Shown here: piece after piece, positions 20,218-28,212 of the stretch
Position numbering within the stretch: the stretch's first letter is position 1
Layout of the letters: every line of letters begins with the position of its first letter
Origin: Halorubrum cibi
GTDB lineage: Archaea > Halobacteriota > Halobacteria > Halobacteriales > Haloferacaceae
Direction: 5' to 3'
Length of the DNA stretch: 64,000 bases
Assembly (NCBI RefSeq): GCF_900182635.1
Contig: NZ_FXTD01000004.1
Location: 62,001 to 126,000, forward strand
Translations under genes and position numbers: made by a program
Notes under the pieces: model-generated
What the model was told of the DNA's origin: nothing
Database searches by the model: none
The model's input: only the letters and a program-made list of their open reading frames with translations

Positions 20218-20970
20218 GTGACAGTCACCAGCCTCCACGACCCGACCCACCGAGAGGCGCTGTGGGAGCTGGAGGACGCCTTCGAGCGCGGCGATCTGAT
20301 AAGCATCTTCGGGCGCTGTACGGTCTCCTACGAGGGCCGGGCGGCCTCCGACCTCGGCACCGGCGACCGCCTCCTCCTCCTGAAGCCCGACGGGGCCGCC
20401 TTAGTCCACACCGACGAGGGCCGCCAGCCGGTCAACTGGCAGCCGCCGGGATCGGAACACCGCGCCGCGGTCCGGGAGGGACGGCTCCGCGTGGTCTCCA
20501 CCAGAACCAACCCCGCAGAGACCCTCACCGTCCGCTTCTCCGACATCCACCAGCTGTCGGCGATGCCGGTCACCGGCGGCCGCGACCTCGACCTCCACGG
20601 CAGCGAGGAGGACCTCCGGACCCGGATCCTGGAACGCCCGGATCTCGTTGAACCCGACTTCGAACCGAGAGAGACCGAGCGTCCCTCCAGCGCCGGTCCG
20701 ATGGACGTGTTCGGCGTCGACGCCGACGGCAACCCGGTCGTCGTGGAGCTGAAACGCCGGCGGGTCGGCCCCGACGCGGTCGGCCAACTCGCCAGGTACG
20801 TGCGCGCGCTCCGCGAGGAGTTGGGGATCGAAGAGGACCGCGCCGACGCCGACGCCACGGTCGAAGTCCGCGGCGTGCTCGTCGCGCCCTCGGTCACCGA
20901 CCGGGCGGCGGAGCGGCTGGCGGACCGCGGATTCGACCACGTCGCGCTCGAGCCGACGCCGGAGGAGTGA
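20218..20970 (+). CDS. nucS: Endonuclease NucS/EndoMS
   Basis: 250 residues from the GTG at 20218. The N-terminal dimerisation/DNA-binding half is followed by a RecB-like nuclease domain: [21 protein letters not shown] holds the catalytic Asp and the E-x-K motif, and [11 protein letters not shown] is the following helix. NucS cuts both strands at mismatches and acts in non-canonical mismatch repair in archaea and actinobacteria. No clear PCNA-binding motif is seen at the C-terminus. A ccctttttg element is 27 nt before the GTG, so the mRNA is probably leaderless. A longer in-frame ORF from 19840 is rejected. Confidence 0.92.
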   Translation: MTVTSLHDPTHREALWELEDAFERGDLISIFGRCTVSYEGRAASDLGTGDRLLLLKPDGAALVHTDEGRQPVNWQPPGSEHRAAVREGRLRVVSTRTNPAETLTVRFSDIHQLSAMPVTGGRDLDLHGSEEDLRTRILERPDLVEPDFEPRETERPSSAGPMDVFGVDADGNPVVVELKRRRVGPDAVGQLARYVRALREELGIEEDRADADATVEVRGVLVAPSVTDRAAERLADRGFDHVALEPTPEE

Positions 20971-21083
20971 GGACGCCCTCGGCGAGAACGACTCCGTCCC
21001 CTCACGCACGCGACTCCCCGACGGCTCCGTCGCGGTATCGAAGGCTTTATCGACGCAGCGGGGGCTACATCGGACAAGTAACC

Positions 21084-21614
21084 ATGTCCGACAAACCCGC
21101 CTCTATGTACCGGACGATCGACAAGCCGTCGTACACCCGCCGCGAGTACATCACGGGCATCCCCGGCTCGAAGATCGCCCAGCACAACATGGGCGACCTC
21201 TCCACGGAGCCCGAGGACTACCCCGTCGAGATCAGCCTCCGCGTCGAGGAGGAGCTCCAGATCCGCCACGGCTCGCTCGAGAGCGCGCGCCTCTCGGCGA
21301 ACCGCCACCTCATCAAGGAGCTCGGCGAGGGCAACTACAAGATGACGCTCCGCAAGTTCCCCCACCAGGTCATCCGCGAGAACAAGCAGGCGACCGGCGC
21401 GGGCGCGGACCGCGTCTCCGACGGGATGCGCCAGGCGTTCGGAAAGCCCGTCGGGACGGCGGCCCGGCTCAACGCCGACGACGTGGTCTTCACGGCGTAC
21501 TGTACCGTCGACCAGGCCCCCGTCGTGAAGGAGGCGTTCCGTCGCGCGTACAACAAGCTCTCGCCGCCGTGCCGGATCACGGTCGAACGCGGCGAGGAGC
21601 TGCTCGTCGCGTAG
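21084..21614 (+). CDS. rpl10e: Large-subunit ribosomal protein L10e (uL16 family)
   Basis: 176 residues. The N-terminal [45 protein letters not shown] and the conserved [16 protein letters not shown] region match archaeal L10e (the archaeal/eukaryotic counterpart of bacterial L16). The protein sits near the peptidyl transferase centre and the 5S rRNA. A gctttatcg element at 21041-21049 would give a leader of about 12 nt. Stands alone between nucS and a helicase gene on the same strand. Confidence 0.96.
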   Translation: MSDKPASMYRTIDKPSYTRREYITGIPGSKIAQHNMGDLSTEPEDYPVEISLRVEEELQIRHGSLESARLSANRHLIKELGEGNYKMTLRKFPHQVIRENKQATGAGADRVSDGMRQAFGKPVGTAARLNADDVVFTAYCTVDQAPVVKEAFRRAYNKLSPPCRITVERGEELLVA

Positions 21615-21759
21615 ACGACACCTTCCTCTCCTTCGATTTCGGTCTTCGCCCCCGATTCAGCTGTCTCGTCCGATTCCGTGTTCCCTCCGACTCCGACCGC
21701 CGAGAGCCGCGGCTCTCGAGACGAATCGCTGAAATACCCGCCTCGCGTATGCTCGGGCA

Positions 21760-23814
21760 GTGTCAAAGCAGTTGGCCGAGGTCGAGACGCTGTTCCTCCA
21801 CGAGGCGCGGAGCGACTACACCGTGGTCGCGAACCGGGACGGCAACCGAGTGCTTCGCGGACGCCTCGAGCTCAAAGAGACGTCCGCAGGCCCCCGTCCC
21901 GGCAAGTTCCGCGTCATCAAAGACGGCGAGGACCATCCCCGATCCCCGGACGAGTTCGTCGACCTCGCTCGCGCGGCCACCCGCATCCGGATCTCCGAAC
22001 AGACCTCTCCCGAACGTCGCGAGCGCCTCCACGAGATGCTCGACGGCTACCAGCTGGAGGCGATGGCGGTCCGGACCTGTCGGCGCTGTGCGAACGACGG
22101 ACGCTACGGCCCGATCACGGCCGACACCGCGATCGAGCACAACGGCGAACGGATCTGCCGGGACTGCGCCCGCCGCGAGCTCGAGCGCGAGCTGTCGTAC
22201 AAGGGCGATTTCACGGGCGCGGCGGAGGAGCGACTCGAGGAGCTGTTGTACGACTCGAAGGACCTCGACCGGATCGTCAATCTGCTTCAGGGAGGACTCG
22301 ATCCCGACCTCACCAAGTACGACGAGGTGTCGGCCACCGTCGAGGACGTCTCGCCGGTGCGAACCGACGAGCTCGACCTCCACCCCGACCTGGCAGCCCG
22401 CGTTCAGGGCCGCTTCGAGGAGCTGTTGCCCGTCCAGAGCCTCTCCGTTCGAAACGGGCTCCTCGACGGCGACGACCAGCTCGTCGTGAGCGCGACCGCG
22501 ACGGGCAAGACCCTCGTCGGCGAGCTGGCGGGGATCGACCGGGCGCTGAACGGCGACGGAAAGCTACTGTTTCTCGTCCCGCTCGTCGCCCTCGCCAACC
22601 AGAAGCACGAGGACTTCGAGGACCGCTACGGCGACCTGCTGGACGTCTCCATCCGCGTGGGCTCCTCGCGGATCGCCGACGACGGCAATCGCTTCGACCC
22701 GAACGCCGACGTGATCGTCGGGACCTACGAGGGAATCGACCACGCGCTCCGGACGGGGAAGGACCTGGGCGACGTGGGGACCGTCGTCATCGACGAGGTC
22801 CACACCCTGAAGGAGGGGGAACGCGGCCACCGGCTCGACGGCCTGATCTCCCGGCTGAAGTACTACAGCGAGGAGCGGATGGAGCGCCACGAAGGGTACG
22901 ACGGCACCCAGTTCGTCTACCTCTCGGCGACCGTCGGCAACCCGGAGTGGCTCGCCGAGCGGCTGCGGGCGACGCTGATCGAGTTCGAGGAGCGCCCCGT
23001 CCCCATCGAGCGCCACGTCACTTTCGCGGACGGCCGCGAGAAGGCCGACATCGCCGACAAGCTCGTGAAACGCGAGTTCGACACGAAGTCCTCGAAGGGG
23101 TACCGCGGGCAGACGATAATCTTCACGAACTCCCGGCGACGCTGCCACGAGATCAGCCGAAAGCTGCGGTACGACTCCGCGCCGTACCACGCCGGGCTCG
23201 ATTACGGCCGCCGCAAGAAGGTCGAGCGCATGTTCGGGAACCAGGACCTGTCGGCGGTCGTCACCACGGCGGCGCTGGCCGCCGGCGTCGACTTCCCGGC
23301 CTCGCAGGTGATCTTCGACACGCTCGCGATGGGGATCGAGTGGCTCTCCGTCCAGGAGTTCTCCCAGATGCTCGGCCGGGCCGGCCGGCCCGATTACCAC
23401 GACCGCGGCCGGGTTTACCTCCTCGTCGAGCCGGACGCCGTCTACCACAACTCGATGGACCGGACCGAAGACGAGGTCGCGTTCACCCTGCTCAAAGGCG
23501 AAATGGAGGACGTCGCCACTCACTACGACGAGACGGCCGCCGTCGAGGAGACGCTCGCGAACGTCGTCGTCGCGGGAAAGCGGGCGAAGCGGCTCAACGA
23601 CCGGATGATCGGCGACGTGCCGACGAAGCACGCGGTCGGGAAGCTGCTGGAGTGGGAGTTCATCAACGGCTTCTCGCCGACACCGCTCGGGCGGGCGATC
23701 TGTCGACACTTCCTCGCGCCCGACGAGGCGTTCCGGATCCTCGATGCGGTCCGGAAGGGGACGGACCCATACGACCTCGTCGCGGACCTCGAGCTGTACG
23801 ACGAGGAGGAGTGA
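21760..23814 (+). CDS. Ski2-like superfamily 2 helicase with zinc ribbon insert
   Basis: 684 residues from a GTG. Residues about 108-140 hold a four-cysteine zinc-binding insert (CRRC ... CRDC). The helicase core has Walker A SATATGKT near 247, DEVH box in VVIDEVHTL, YLSATVGNP as motif III, and the second RecA domain with IIFTNSRRRCHEI, VVTTAALAAGVDFPA and MLGRAGRP. A C-terminal helical part resembles the winged-helix/ratchet region of Hel308/Ski2 proteins. It is a conserved archaeal helicase of unknown role, likely in RNA or DNA metabolism. Confidence 0.9.
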   Translation: MSKQLAEVETLFLHEARSDYTVVANRDGNRVLRGRLELKETSAGPRPGKFRVIKDGEDHPRSPDEFVDLARAATRIRISEQTSPERRERLHEMLDGYQLEAMAVRTCRRCANDGRYGPITADTAIEHNGERICRDCARRELERELSYKGDFTGAAEERLEELLYDSKDLDRIVNLLQGGLDPDLTKYDEVSATVEDVSPVRTDELDLHPDLAARVQGRFEELLPVQSLSVRNGLLDGDDQLVVSATATGKTLVGELAGIDRALNGDGKLLFLVPLVALANQKHEDFEDRYGDLLDVSIRVGSSRIADDGNRFDPNADVIVGTYEGIDHALRTGKDLGDVGTVVIDEVHTLKEGERGHRLDGLISRLKYYSEERMERHEGYDGTQFVYLSATVGNPEWLAERLRATLIEFEERPVPIERHVTFADGREKADIADKLVKREFDTKSSKGYRGQTIIFTNSRRRCHEISRKLRYDSAPYHAGLDYGRRKKVERMFGNQDLSAVVTTAALAAGVDFPASQVIFDTLAMGIEWLSVQEFSQMLGRAGRPDYHDRGRVYLLVEPDAVYHNSMDRTEDEVAFTLLKGEMEDVATHYDETAAVEETLANVVVAGKRAKRLNDRMIGDVPTKHAVGKLLEWEFINGFSPTPLGRAICRHFLAPDEAFRILDAVRKGTDPYDLVADLELYDEEE

Positions 23815-23834
23815 GGCGGGACCGACGAACGAAA

Positions 23835-23845
23835 CGCTTTAGCGG
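23835..23845 (+). promoter_or_regulatory. Promoter element of tRNA-Pro
   Basis: The cgctttagcgg element is centred about 27-29 nt before the first tRNA base (23869). This is the usual spacing for a haloarchaeal TATA element. Confidence 0.5.
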
Positions 23846-23868
23846 CTCATCCGGGTAATGGAGAACAC

Positions 23869-23939
23869 GGGACCATGGGTTAGTGGTATACTTCGAGCCT
23901 TGGGTGCTCGTGACCCCGGTTCGAATCCGGGTGGTCCCA
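23869..23939 (+). tRNA. tRNA-Pro (anticodon UGG)
   Basis: 71 nt including the discriminator A. The 7-bp acceptor pairs gggacca with tggtccc, the anticodon stem is cgagc/gctcg with loop cttgggt, giving anticodon TGG (codon CCA), and the T arm is ccccg-ttcgaat-ccggg-like with a normal GTTCGAATC. No intron. TTTT at 23941-23944 follows directly. The gene is 54 bp after the helicase stop. Confidence 0.95.
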
Positions 23940-23940
23940 C

Positions 23941-23944
23941 TTTT
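23941..23944 (+). terminator. Terminator T-run after tRNA-Pro
   Basis: TTTT starts one base after the discriminator and the following C, the usual position for tRNA transcription termination in archaea. Confidence 0.4.
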
Positions 23945-23991
23945 AACGCGCGAGCAACTCACGAGCGTCGCCGTCGCGATCGAGACGCCTG

Positions 23992-24144
23992 CTACCGCCG
24001 GTTTCGCTTGAGTTCTCGCATCCCCGCGTATCCGCGGAAGATGTCGGCGATCCATCGGCCCGCGGCGACGACCGCCTCGATCGGCCGACGCCACCACGGC
24101 CCGAGCTCCTCCTCGGCGTCGTCGTCGGTCTCGTTCGGTGCCAT
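23992..24144 (-). CDS. Small hypothetical protein (50 aa)
   Basis: The product starts MAPNETDDDAEEELGPWW and continues with an amphipathic/hydrophobic helix (PIEAVVAAGRWIADIFRGY), ending in a basic tail (MRELKRNRR). Its acidic start and tryptophan pair are typical of small haloarchaeal proteins. An AACTATG element is about 30 nt upstream. An ATG at 24174 would add ten residues. No family is recognised and, between two tRNA genes, this call stays tentative. Confidence 0.5.
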   Translation of the reverse strand: MAPNETDDDAEEELGPWWRRPIEAVVAAGRWIADIFRGYAGMRELKRNRR

Positions 24145-24353
24145 CGATCCGAGTGGTTCGGTACCGAGACACATAGTTGTTCGTTCGACCGGCGGCTCCG
24201 CCGCGTTTCGGTGCTGACGAAGTCGGTATCCACGCAGCATGCCGTCATCGCTCTTCGAATCGACATTCGTGTCGAAGCGGCGCGTCCTCGAGTCGGGGCG
24301 ACCGCCGTCTTTCGAAATCCTTTTGTCTCGATTCGGCCTTGGTCGAAACGCGA

Positions 24354-24427
24354 GCCGCCTTAGCTCAGACTGGGAGAGCACTCGACTGAAGATCGAGCTG
24401 TCCCCCGTTCAAATCGGGGAGGCGGCA
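24354..24427 (+). tRNA. tRNA-Phe (anticodon GAA)
   Basis: 74 nt with discriminator A. Acceptor gccgcct pairs with aggcggc, D arm gctcagactgggagagc is normal, the anticodon stem and loop ctcga-ctgaaga-tcgag give anticodon GAA, and the T arm is ccccg-ttcaaat-cgggg. A TTTT run begins at 24428. The last 20 nt of this tRNA recur three times downstream. Confidence 0.95.
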
Positions 24428-24490
24428 TTTTCCTGCGAACTCGTGAGGGAGCGGAGCGACCGAACCGTGAGCAGTGAAAATGCTCCCGAC

Positions 24491-24568
24491 CCGATTTGAG
24501 CAGACGAGTCGGGAGCCCGAGCGCAGCGAGGGCGAGCGTCTCGGCGAGTTCAAATCGGGGAGGCGGCA
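24491..24568 (+). repeat. 78-nt module with inverted tRNA-end copies, first occurrence
   Basis: Begins ccgatttgagcagacgag and ends with the tRNA-Phe 3' sequence, so the outer parts are inverted copies of each other (ccgatttga against ttcaaatcgg). It is 74/78 identical to 24760-24837. The central part has gagcccgagcg/cgagcgtctcg words that can also pair. The module could fold into a long imperfect hairpin closed by T-arm sequence. Confidence 0.75.
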
Positions 24569-24759
24569 TCCTGATTCTACACGATTTCCATTCGAAGAGA
24601 TTTCGCTCCGTGTCATAGCCCGAGCTGTCTCCCGTCCCCACGAGTGGAGCGAGCGGGGAACAGTGAGACTCCCTCCGGTCGTCTCACGCGTTTCAAATCG
24701 GGGAAGCGGCATATTCTGAACCCATGAGCGGAGCGAGCGGGTGAATAACCGACGTCGAG

Positions 24760-24837
24760 CCGATTTGAGCAGACGAGTCGCGAGCCCGAGCGGAGCGAGG
24801 CCGAGCGTCTCGGCGAATTCAAATCGGGGAGGCGGCA
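24760..24837 (+). repeat. 78-nt module with inverted tRNA-end copies, second occurrence
   Basis: Same module as at 24491-24568, differing at four positions. It closes the array next to the DUF502 gene. Confidence 0.75.
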
Positions 24838-24845
24838 GTCCAATT

Positions 24846-25709
24846 CTACTGCGTCTTCTCGTCGTTCGGGTCCTCGTCCTCCGCGTTCTCGTCGTCGGTC
24901 CTGATCGCGTCTTGGAGGCGGTCGATGTCGGTGACCTTCTCTAAGTCGCCCATGGTGACGGGCGTCTTCTCGTTGGCGCGCTCGCCGGTGGCGACGCCGC
25001 TCGTGAGGATGCTTCGGACGCCCTCCTCGATGGACATGTCCACGTCCATGACGCGGTCTCGGGGGACGTGCGTCAGGAATCCGCCCGTGACGGGATTCGG
25101 TGCGAGCGGGATGAACAGCGTGACCATCTCGTCGTGACCGGCTGCCTCGGCGACCGTCTCCGGCGACGTGCTCGTCTCGAAGCCGATGACGTGGACGTCC
25201 TCGCCGAAACACTGGACGAGTTTTATCTCCTGGAAGTTCTCGGCCTCGTTGTCGAGCATCACGTCGCCCATCCGGCGGAAGCTCTTGTAGACGGTCCCGA
25301 TTCCGGGAATCGACGCCAGCGCGAGGTCGATGACGTCTATCGCCTGCTCGCCGTATCGGTGACGACCGATCGAGCCGACGACGACGACGATCCCCAACAG
25401 GATGCCGACGGCGATGATCTCGGTGAAGAAGTCGATGACGTAGCCGTAGACGTGTAACTCGATCAGTACGGAGACGAGGTCGGTCTCCCTGAACCACGCG
25501 ATGACGCCGAACCATCTGAGCACTCGGATGAAGGGAGTCAGCGCGCCCGTGATGAAATCGAGGGCGATCGTCAGAACGTACAGCGTGATCACGAAGGGGA
25601 CGATGATCGCGATCCCCGTCATCAACACGTCGAGCGTCCCGCCGTAGAGCGATTCTACCGTGTCACGCGCCGGCCGTGACGAGTCGTCGGAGGAGTCTGG
25701 AACCGCCAT
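24846..25709 (-). CDS. DUF502 membrane protein
   Basis: 287 residues. Two to three hydrophobic regions occupy the N-terminal half (VLMTGIAIIVPFVITLYVLTI; IIAVGILLGIVVVVGSIG). The soluble part has the DUF502 core: IPGIGTVYKSFRRMGDVML, then GEDVHVIGFETSTSPETV, FIPLAPNPVTGGFLTHVPRDRVMDVDMSIEEG. Family members are inner-membrane proteins of unknown role found in bacteria, archaea and plants. The ATG at 25709 starts the family homology; longer in-frame readings run into repeat DNA. The C-terminus is acidic. Confidence 0.85.
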   Translation of the reverse strand: MAVPDSSDDSSRPARDTVESLYGGTLDVLMTGIAIIVPFVITLYVLTIALDFITGALTPFIRVLRWFGVIAWFRETDLVSVLIELHVYGYVIDFFTEIIAVGILLGIVVVVGSIGRHRYGEQAIDVIDLALASIPGIGTVYKSFRRMGDVMLDNEAENFQEIKLVQCFGEDVHVIGFETSTSPETVAEAAGHDEMVTLFIPLAPNPVTGGFLTHVPRDRVMDVDMSIEEGVRSILTSGVATGERANEKTPVTMGDLEKVTDIDRLQDAIRTDDENAEDEDPNDEKTQ

Positions 25710-25836
25710 CGTTGTTCTCACGAAAACCACTGTGAAAGCAGTGTCGTTCCTCCGAGACGCGGTCCTCGCTTCCGATCGAAGGAACATCCCGAGTCGACGC
25801 CGCGGAACGACCTCGTCGGATCTCGAAGTGACGGAA

Positions 25837-25873
25837 CCGTCGGTGTACTTCCGTCGGTGTACTTCCGTCGGTG
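25837..25873 (+). repeat. Short tandem repeat, 14-bp unit
   Basis: The unit ccgtcggtgtactt occurs at 25837-25850 and 25851-25864 and is followed by the partial unit ccgtcggtg. It lies about 30 bp before the edge of dispersed repeat copy C and is probably a slippage product. Confidence 0.7.
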
Positions 25874-25901
25874 GGCTGCGGACGGAACCGCCCGTCCTGA
25901 T

Positions 25902-26257
25902 TCGAGTGCTTGTGGTACGGGTGTTTCGTGAGTGATCGGAGCGATGAGAACGGGACCGTTGCTGTTGCGGTGAACGTCTCCAAAGCCCCAGCCGGCTCCG
26001 GTCGAGGGCCTCGCTGTGGTCCTCGTCGCTCACTGCGTTCGCTCCTGCGGTCCTTGCGTCGGCCGTCTTCCCGGACCGGCTGCCCCTTTGAGTCCCGCCC
26101 AACCGCCCCGAAACCGCACCTCACGCCTCCCCAGCCTCGCGGCTCCTTTCAGTCGCCGCGTCCCTCGCGGTCGGGTTCGCGGGTGCTGTCGCACCCGCTC
26201 ACCGGCGCGCCACCGCCCAGAGGATCGCTCTCTGCTTCGGCTGTAGTGAGCATCCGC
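25902..26257 (+). repeat. Dispersed repeat, copy C (about 356 bp)
   Basis: Same edges and order of blocks as copy A: tcgagtgctt at the left, gggtgtttcgtgagtg, ggtgaacgtctccaaagccc, cacctcacgcctccccagcc, ggctcctttcagtcgccgcg, then tagtgagcatccgc at the right. Length equals copy A. Sequence between the blocks differs, so the copies are not recent duplicates. It lies between two convergent/unrelated genes and does not interrupt either. Confidence 0.75.
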
Positions 26258-26421
26258 GAGGAATCGAGCGGTTCACCGACGGAGCCGTCGGAGACGGCGG
26301 AGTCGGCTTTTTCCCTCCCGGTTTTCGAGGAGTGGTTCCCGAAGCGAACGCAGTGAGCGAGGGCACCCGACGACGAAAAAGGTGGCTGTGTTGACCGACT
26401 ATGACCGCTCCTCTCTGCGAG

Positions 26422-27255
26422 TCACTCCCCGGTGACGCGTCCCGCGAACTCACGAAGCTCCCGGTCGAACCGCGCCGGGGCCTCGATGAACGGTGAGTGG
26501 CCGACTCCCTCGAAGATCGAGACTTCGCCGTCGGGAACGAGGTCGGCGTGTCGTTCGGCGGCCTTCGGGAGGACGACCCGGTCGGCCGATCCGTGAACGA
26601 ACAGCGCGGGGACGTCCAGACCGCGCAGCGTCTCGGCGTTCGCGCCGCTTCGCGCCTGGAGCGCCTCCCGAACCCGCGGGGGACACCGCGCGTTGTATCC
26701 GAGCATGTGGTGGTACTCCCGCGGCGGGACCGGTTCGGCCGTACAGATGTCGAGGAATTCCTCGAGCGCGTCCACGCTGGCCTCGGCGTCGCGGGTCTCG
26801 AGGTCCTCGAGCATGTCGGCGAACTCCTCGCCGGCGATCTCGCCGGCCGCGTCGGTTCCTTTCTCCGTGATCGCCCCCACGAAGACGGCTCCGGCCACGT
26901 CCTCGGTTCCGTCGACGGCGAGGTAGTCGGCGACGACGAGTCCCCCGTACGACCACCCGACGAGGACCGGGTCGTCGGTCGCCAGCTCGTCGATCACGGC
27001 GCGCAGGTCCGCGGCCCACAGCGCCGGGTCGCGGTACGGGCCGTCGCCCGCGGGCTTCTCGGAGTCGCCGTGACCCCGGAGATCGGGCGCGAGCAGGCGG
27101 AACTCCTCGATCAGCGAGCCGTCGAACTGTTCGTACCAACAGAGCCGCGACTGCGAGTAGCCGTGAACGAGCAGGATCGTCGGGGCGTCCGGCGGTCCCG
27201 CGTCGTCGACGCGTAGCTCCGTCCCCTCGCCGCCGACGACCGTGTGTGACTCCAT
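26422..27255 (-). CDS. Alpha/beta hydrolase
   Basis: 277 residues. The oxyanion region LLVHGYSQSRLCW, DLRGHGDSEKP, the nucleophile elbow GWSYGGLV (serine near residue 99) and the C-terminal GVGHSPFIEAP with the catalytic histidine match the haloperoxidase/epoxide-hydrolase-like group. The acid is probably in VHGSADRVV. Soluble and intracellular. The substrate is not apparent. A GTATATACC element lies about 27 nt upstream of the ATG, consistent with a leaderless mRNA. Confidence 0.88.
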   Translation of the reverse strand: MESHTVVGGEGTELRVDDAGPPDAPTILLVHGYSQSRLCWYEQFDGSLIEEFRLLAPDLRGHGDSEKPAGDGPYRDPALWAADLRAVIDELATDDPVLVGWSYGGLVVADYLAVDGTEDVAGAVFVGAITEKGTDAAGEIAGEEFADMLEDLETRDAEASVDALEEFLDICTAEPVPPREYHHMLGYNARCPPRVREALQARSGANAETLRGLDVPALFVHGSADRVVLPKAAERHADLVPDGEVSIFEGVGHSPFIEAPARFDRELREFAGRVTGE

Positions 27256-27339
27256 GTCCGGGGATGTGCGTGCGGCGGTATATACGTTGGCGGCCGGCGG
27301 TCGATCGCTGGCGGCGGGCGAACGCCGGCGACCGGTCCG

Positions 27340-27612
27340 CTACTTCCGCCCGGGGGAGTGACCGAACAACAGCGGCGCGACGAGGAGGGCGGTACTGAGG
27401 AGGTGCGCGACGCGACGGCCGAGCCGCGACACGAGGACGACTTCCCTGAATCCGCCGTTGAGAACGGCCAGGACGGCCAGGACCGCCATGAGCGCCAGAC
27501 GGCGAGCGGTCGACGGAGCACTCGACGCCGAACGCCGCCCGGTCGATCCCCGGCTGCTCGTGGGGTTCGCGAACTCATCCGGTTCCGTCTCTCGGGGCGT
27601 CGAAAAAAGCAT
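27340..27612 (-). pseudogene. Possibly truncated small membrane protein
   Basis: A 90-codon frame. After a low-complexity start it reads ARRLALMAVLAVLAVLNGG, then FREVVLVSRLGRRVAHLLS and LLVAPLLFG before a stop. The L-N-G-x-F-R-E-x-x-L-V-x-R-L-G pattern resembles the N-terminal half of a four-helix bacterial membrane-protein family of about 140-160 residues. The second half is absent in any frame downstream. It may be a gene remnant or a genuine short protein; the assignment rests on pattern memory only. Confidence 0.4.
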
Positions 27613-27671
27613 GTCGGGTACGCTTCGGTGTATCGGGATCGGGGAACCCGGTAGGTCGGTACTCGCCCGCG

Positions 27672-28145
27672 TCAGGCCGCCTCGACCGCCTCAAGCAGCG
27701 CGTCGTAGTCGGGCTCGTTCGTCGGGTCGTCGGCGACCCACGCGTACGTCACGGTGCCCTCGTCGTCGAGGACGTACACGGCGCGGTCGGCGACGCCGTA
27801 GAGCCCGAGGTCGGCGAGATCCATCGAGAGCCCGTAGGCCTCGATCGCGTCGCCGTCCATGTCGCTCACGAGGTCGAATGCGAGGTCGTACTCGTCGGCG
27901 AAGGCCCCGAGCGAGAACGCCGAGTCGGCGCTGACCCCGAACAGGGTCGCGCCGGCCGCCTCGAAGTCGTCGTACCGCTCCTGGAGCGCCACCATCTCGT
28001 TGCTACACGGGGGCGTGAACGCGCCGGGGAAGAAGGCGAGGACGACCGGCCCGTCGCCGAGATGCTCCTCGAGATCGAACGTCTCGTGGTCGGACCCCTT
28101 GTACGTCGCCGTGAACGTCGGTGCGGTGTCGCCGGTCGAGACCAT
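27672..28145 (-). CDS. Peroxiredoxin (AhpC/TSA family, 1-Cys type)
   Basis: 157 residues with the thioredoxin fold of the AhpE/BCP-like peroxiredoxins: PGAFTPPCSNEM holds the peroxidatic cysteine near residue 47, with the conserved Thr three residues before. That is the only cysteine in the protein, so it must work as a 1-Cys enzyme with an external reductant. FFPGAF, GVSADSAFSLGAFADEY and YVLDDEGTVTYAW are typical. It reduces peroxides in the cytoplasm. Confidence 0.9.
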   Translation of the reverse strand: MVSTGDTAPTFTATYKGSDHETFDLEEHLGDGPVVLAFFPGAFTPPCSNEMVALQERYDDFEAAGATLFGVSADSAFSLGAFADEYDLAFDLVSDMDGDAIEAYGLSMDLADLGLYGVADRAVYVLDDEGTVTYAWVADDPTNEPDYDALLEAVEAA

Positions 28146-28212
28146 ACACGCGATCCGAGGCCCGTGGCGTCCTAAAAGCTGTCGCGGTCGCGTCGGGTCC
28201 CCGTCTCTCCAC

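Larger units (their letters stand above)
24407..24838 (+). repeat. tRNA-Phe 3'-end sequence repeated four times (att-like array)
   Basis: The tRNA 3' end gttcaaatcggggaggcggc, followed by at, is at 24407-24428. It recurs perfectly at 24548-24569, with two changes at 24691-24712 (tttcaaatcggggaagcggc, then at), and as ttcaaatcggggaggcggca at 24818-24837. Repeat-to-repeat distances are about 141, 143 and 126 bp. Such partial tRNA copies are what remains on the tRNA-distal side after site-specific integration at a tRNA 3' end. No integrase gene is near. The array stops 8 bp before the stop codon of the DUF502 gene, so no gene is broken. Confidence 0.85.
24428..24845. other. 418-bp non-coding stretch made of tRNA-end repeats and spacers
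   Basis: The three spacers between the tRNA-end copies hold no supported gene. Spacers one and three end in a common 78-nt module (24491-24568 and 24760-24837, 74 of 78 identical). Spacer two is unrelated and contains gtgagac/gtctcac (7-bp stem) and other short inverted repeats. Minus-strand frames reading PPPRFE or RLPDLN are translations of antisense tRNA sequence and are not proteins. Confidence 0.7.
25710..26421. other. 712-bp intergenic region with dispersed repeat copy C
   Basis: It contains the DUF502 promoter, a 14-bp tandem duplication at 25837-25873, the full dispersed repeat copy C (25902-26257) and about 160 bp before the hydrolase stop. No supported gene. Frames in the repeat such as the minus-strand GWGFGDVHR frame are discussed with the repeat. 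Confidence 0.7.

Noticed and set aside
24360-24712. Minus-strand frames with PPPRFE or RLPDLN phrases
   Set aside because: They are antisense translations of tRNA-Phe end repeats, a common misannotation.
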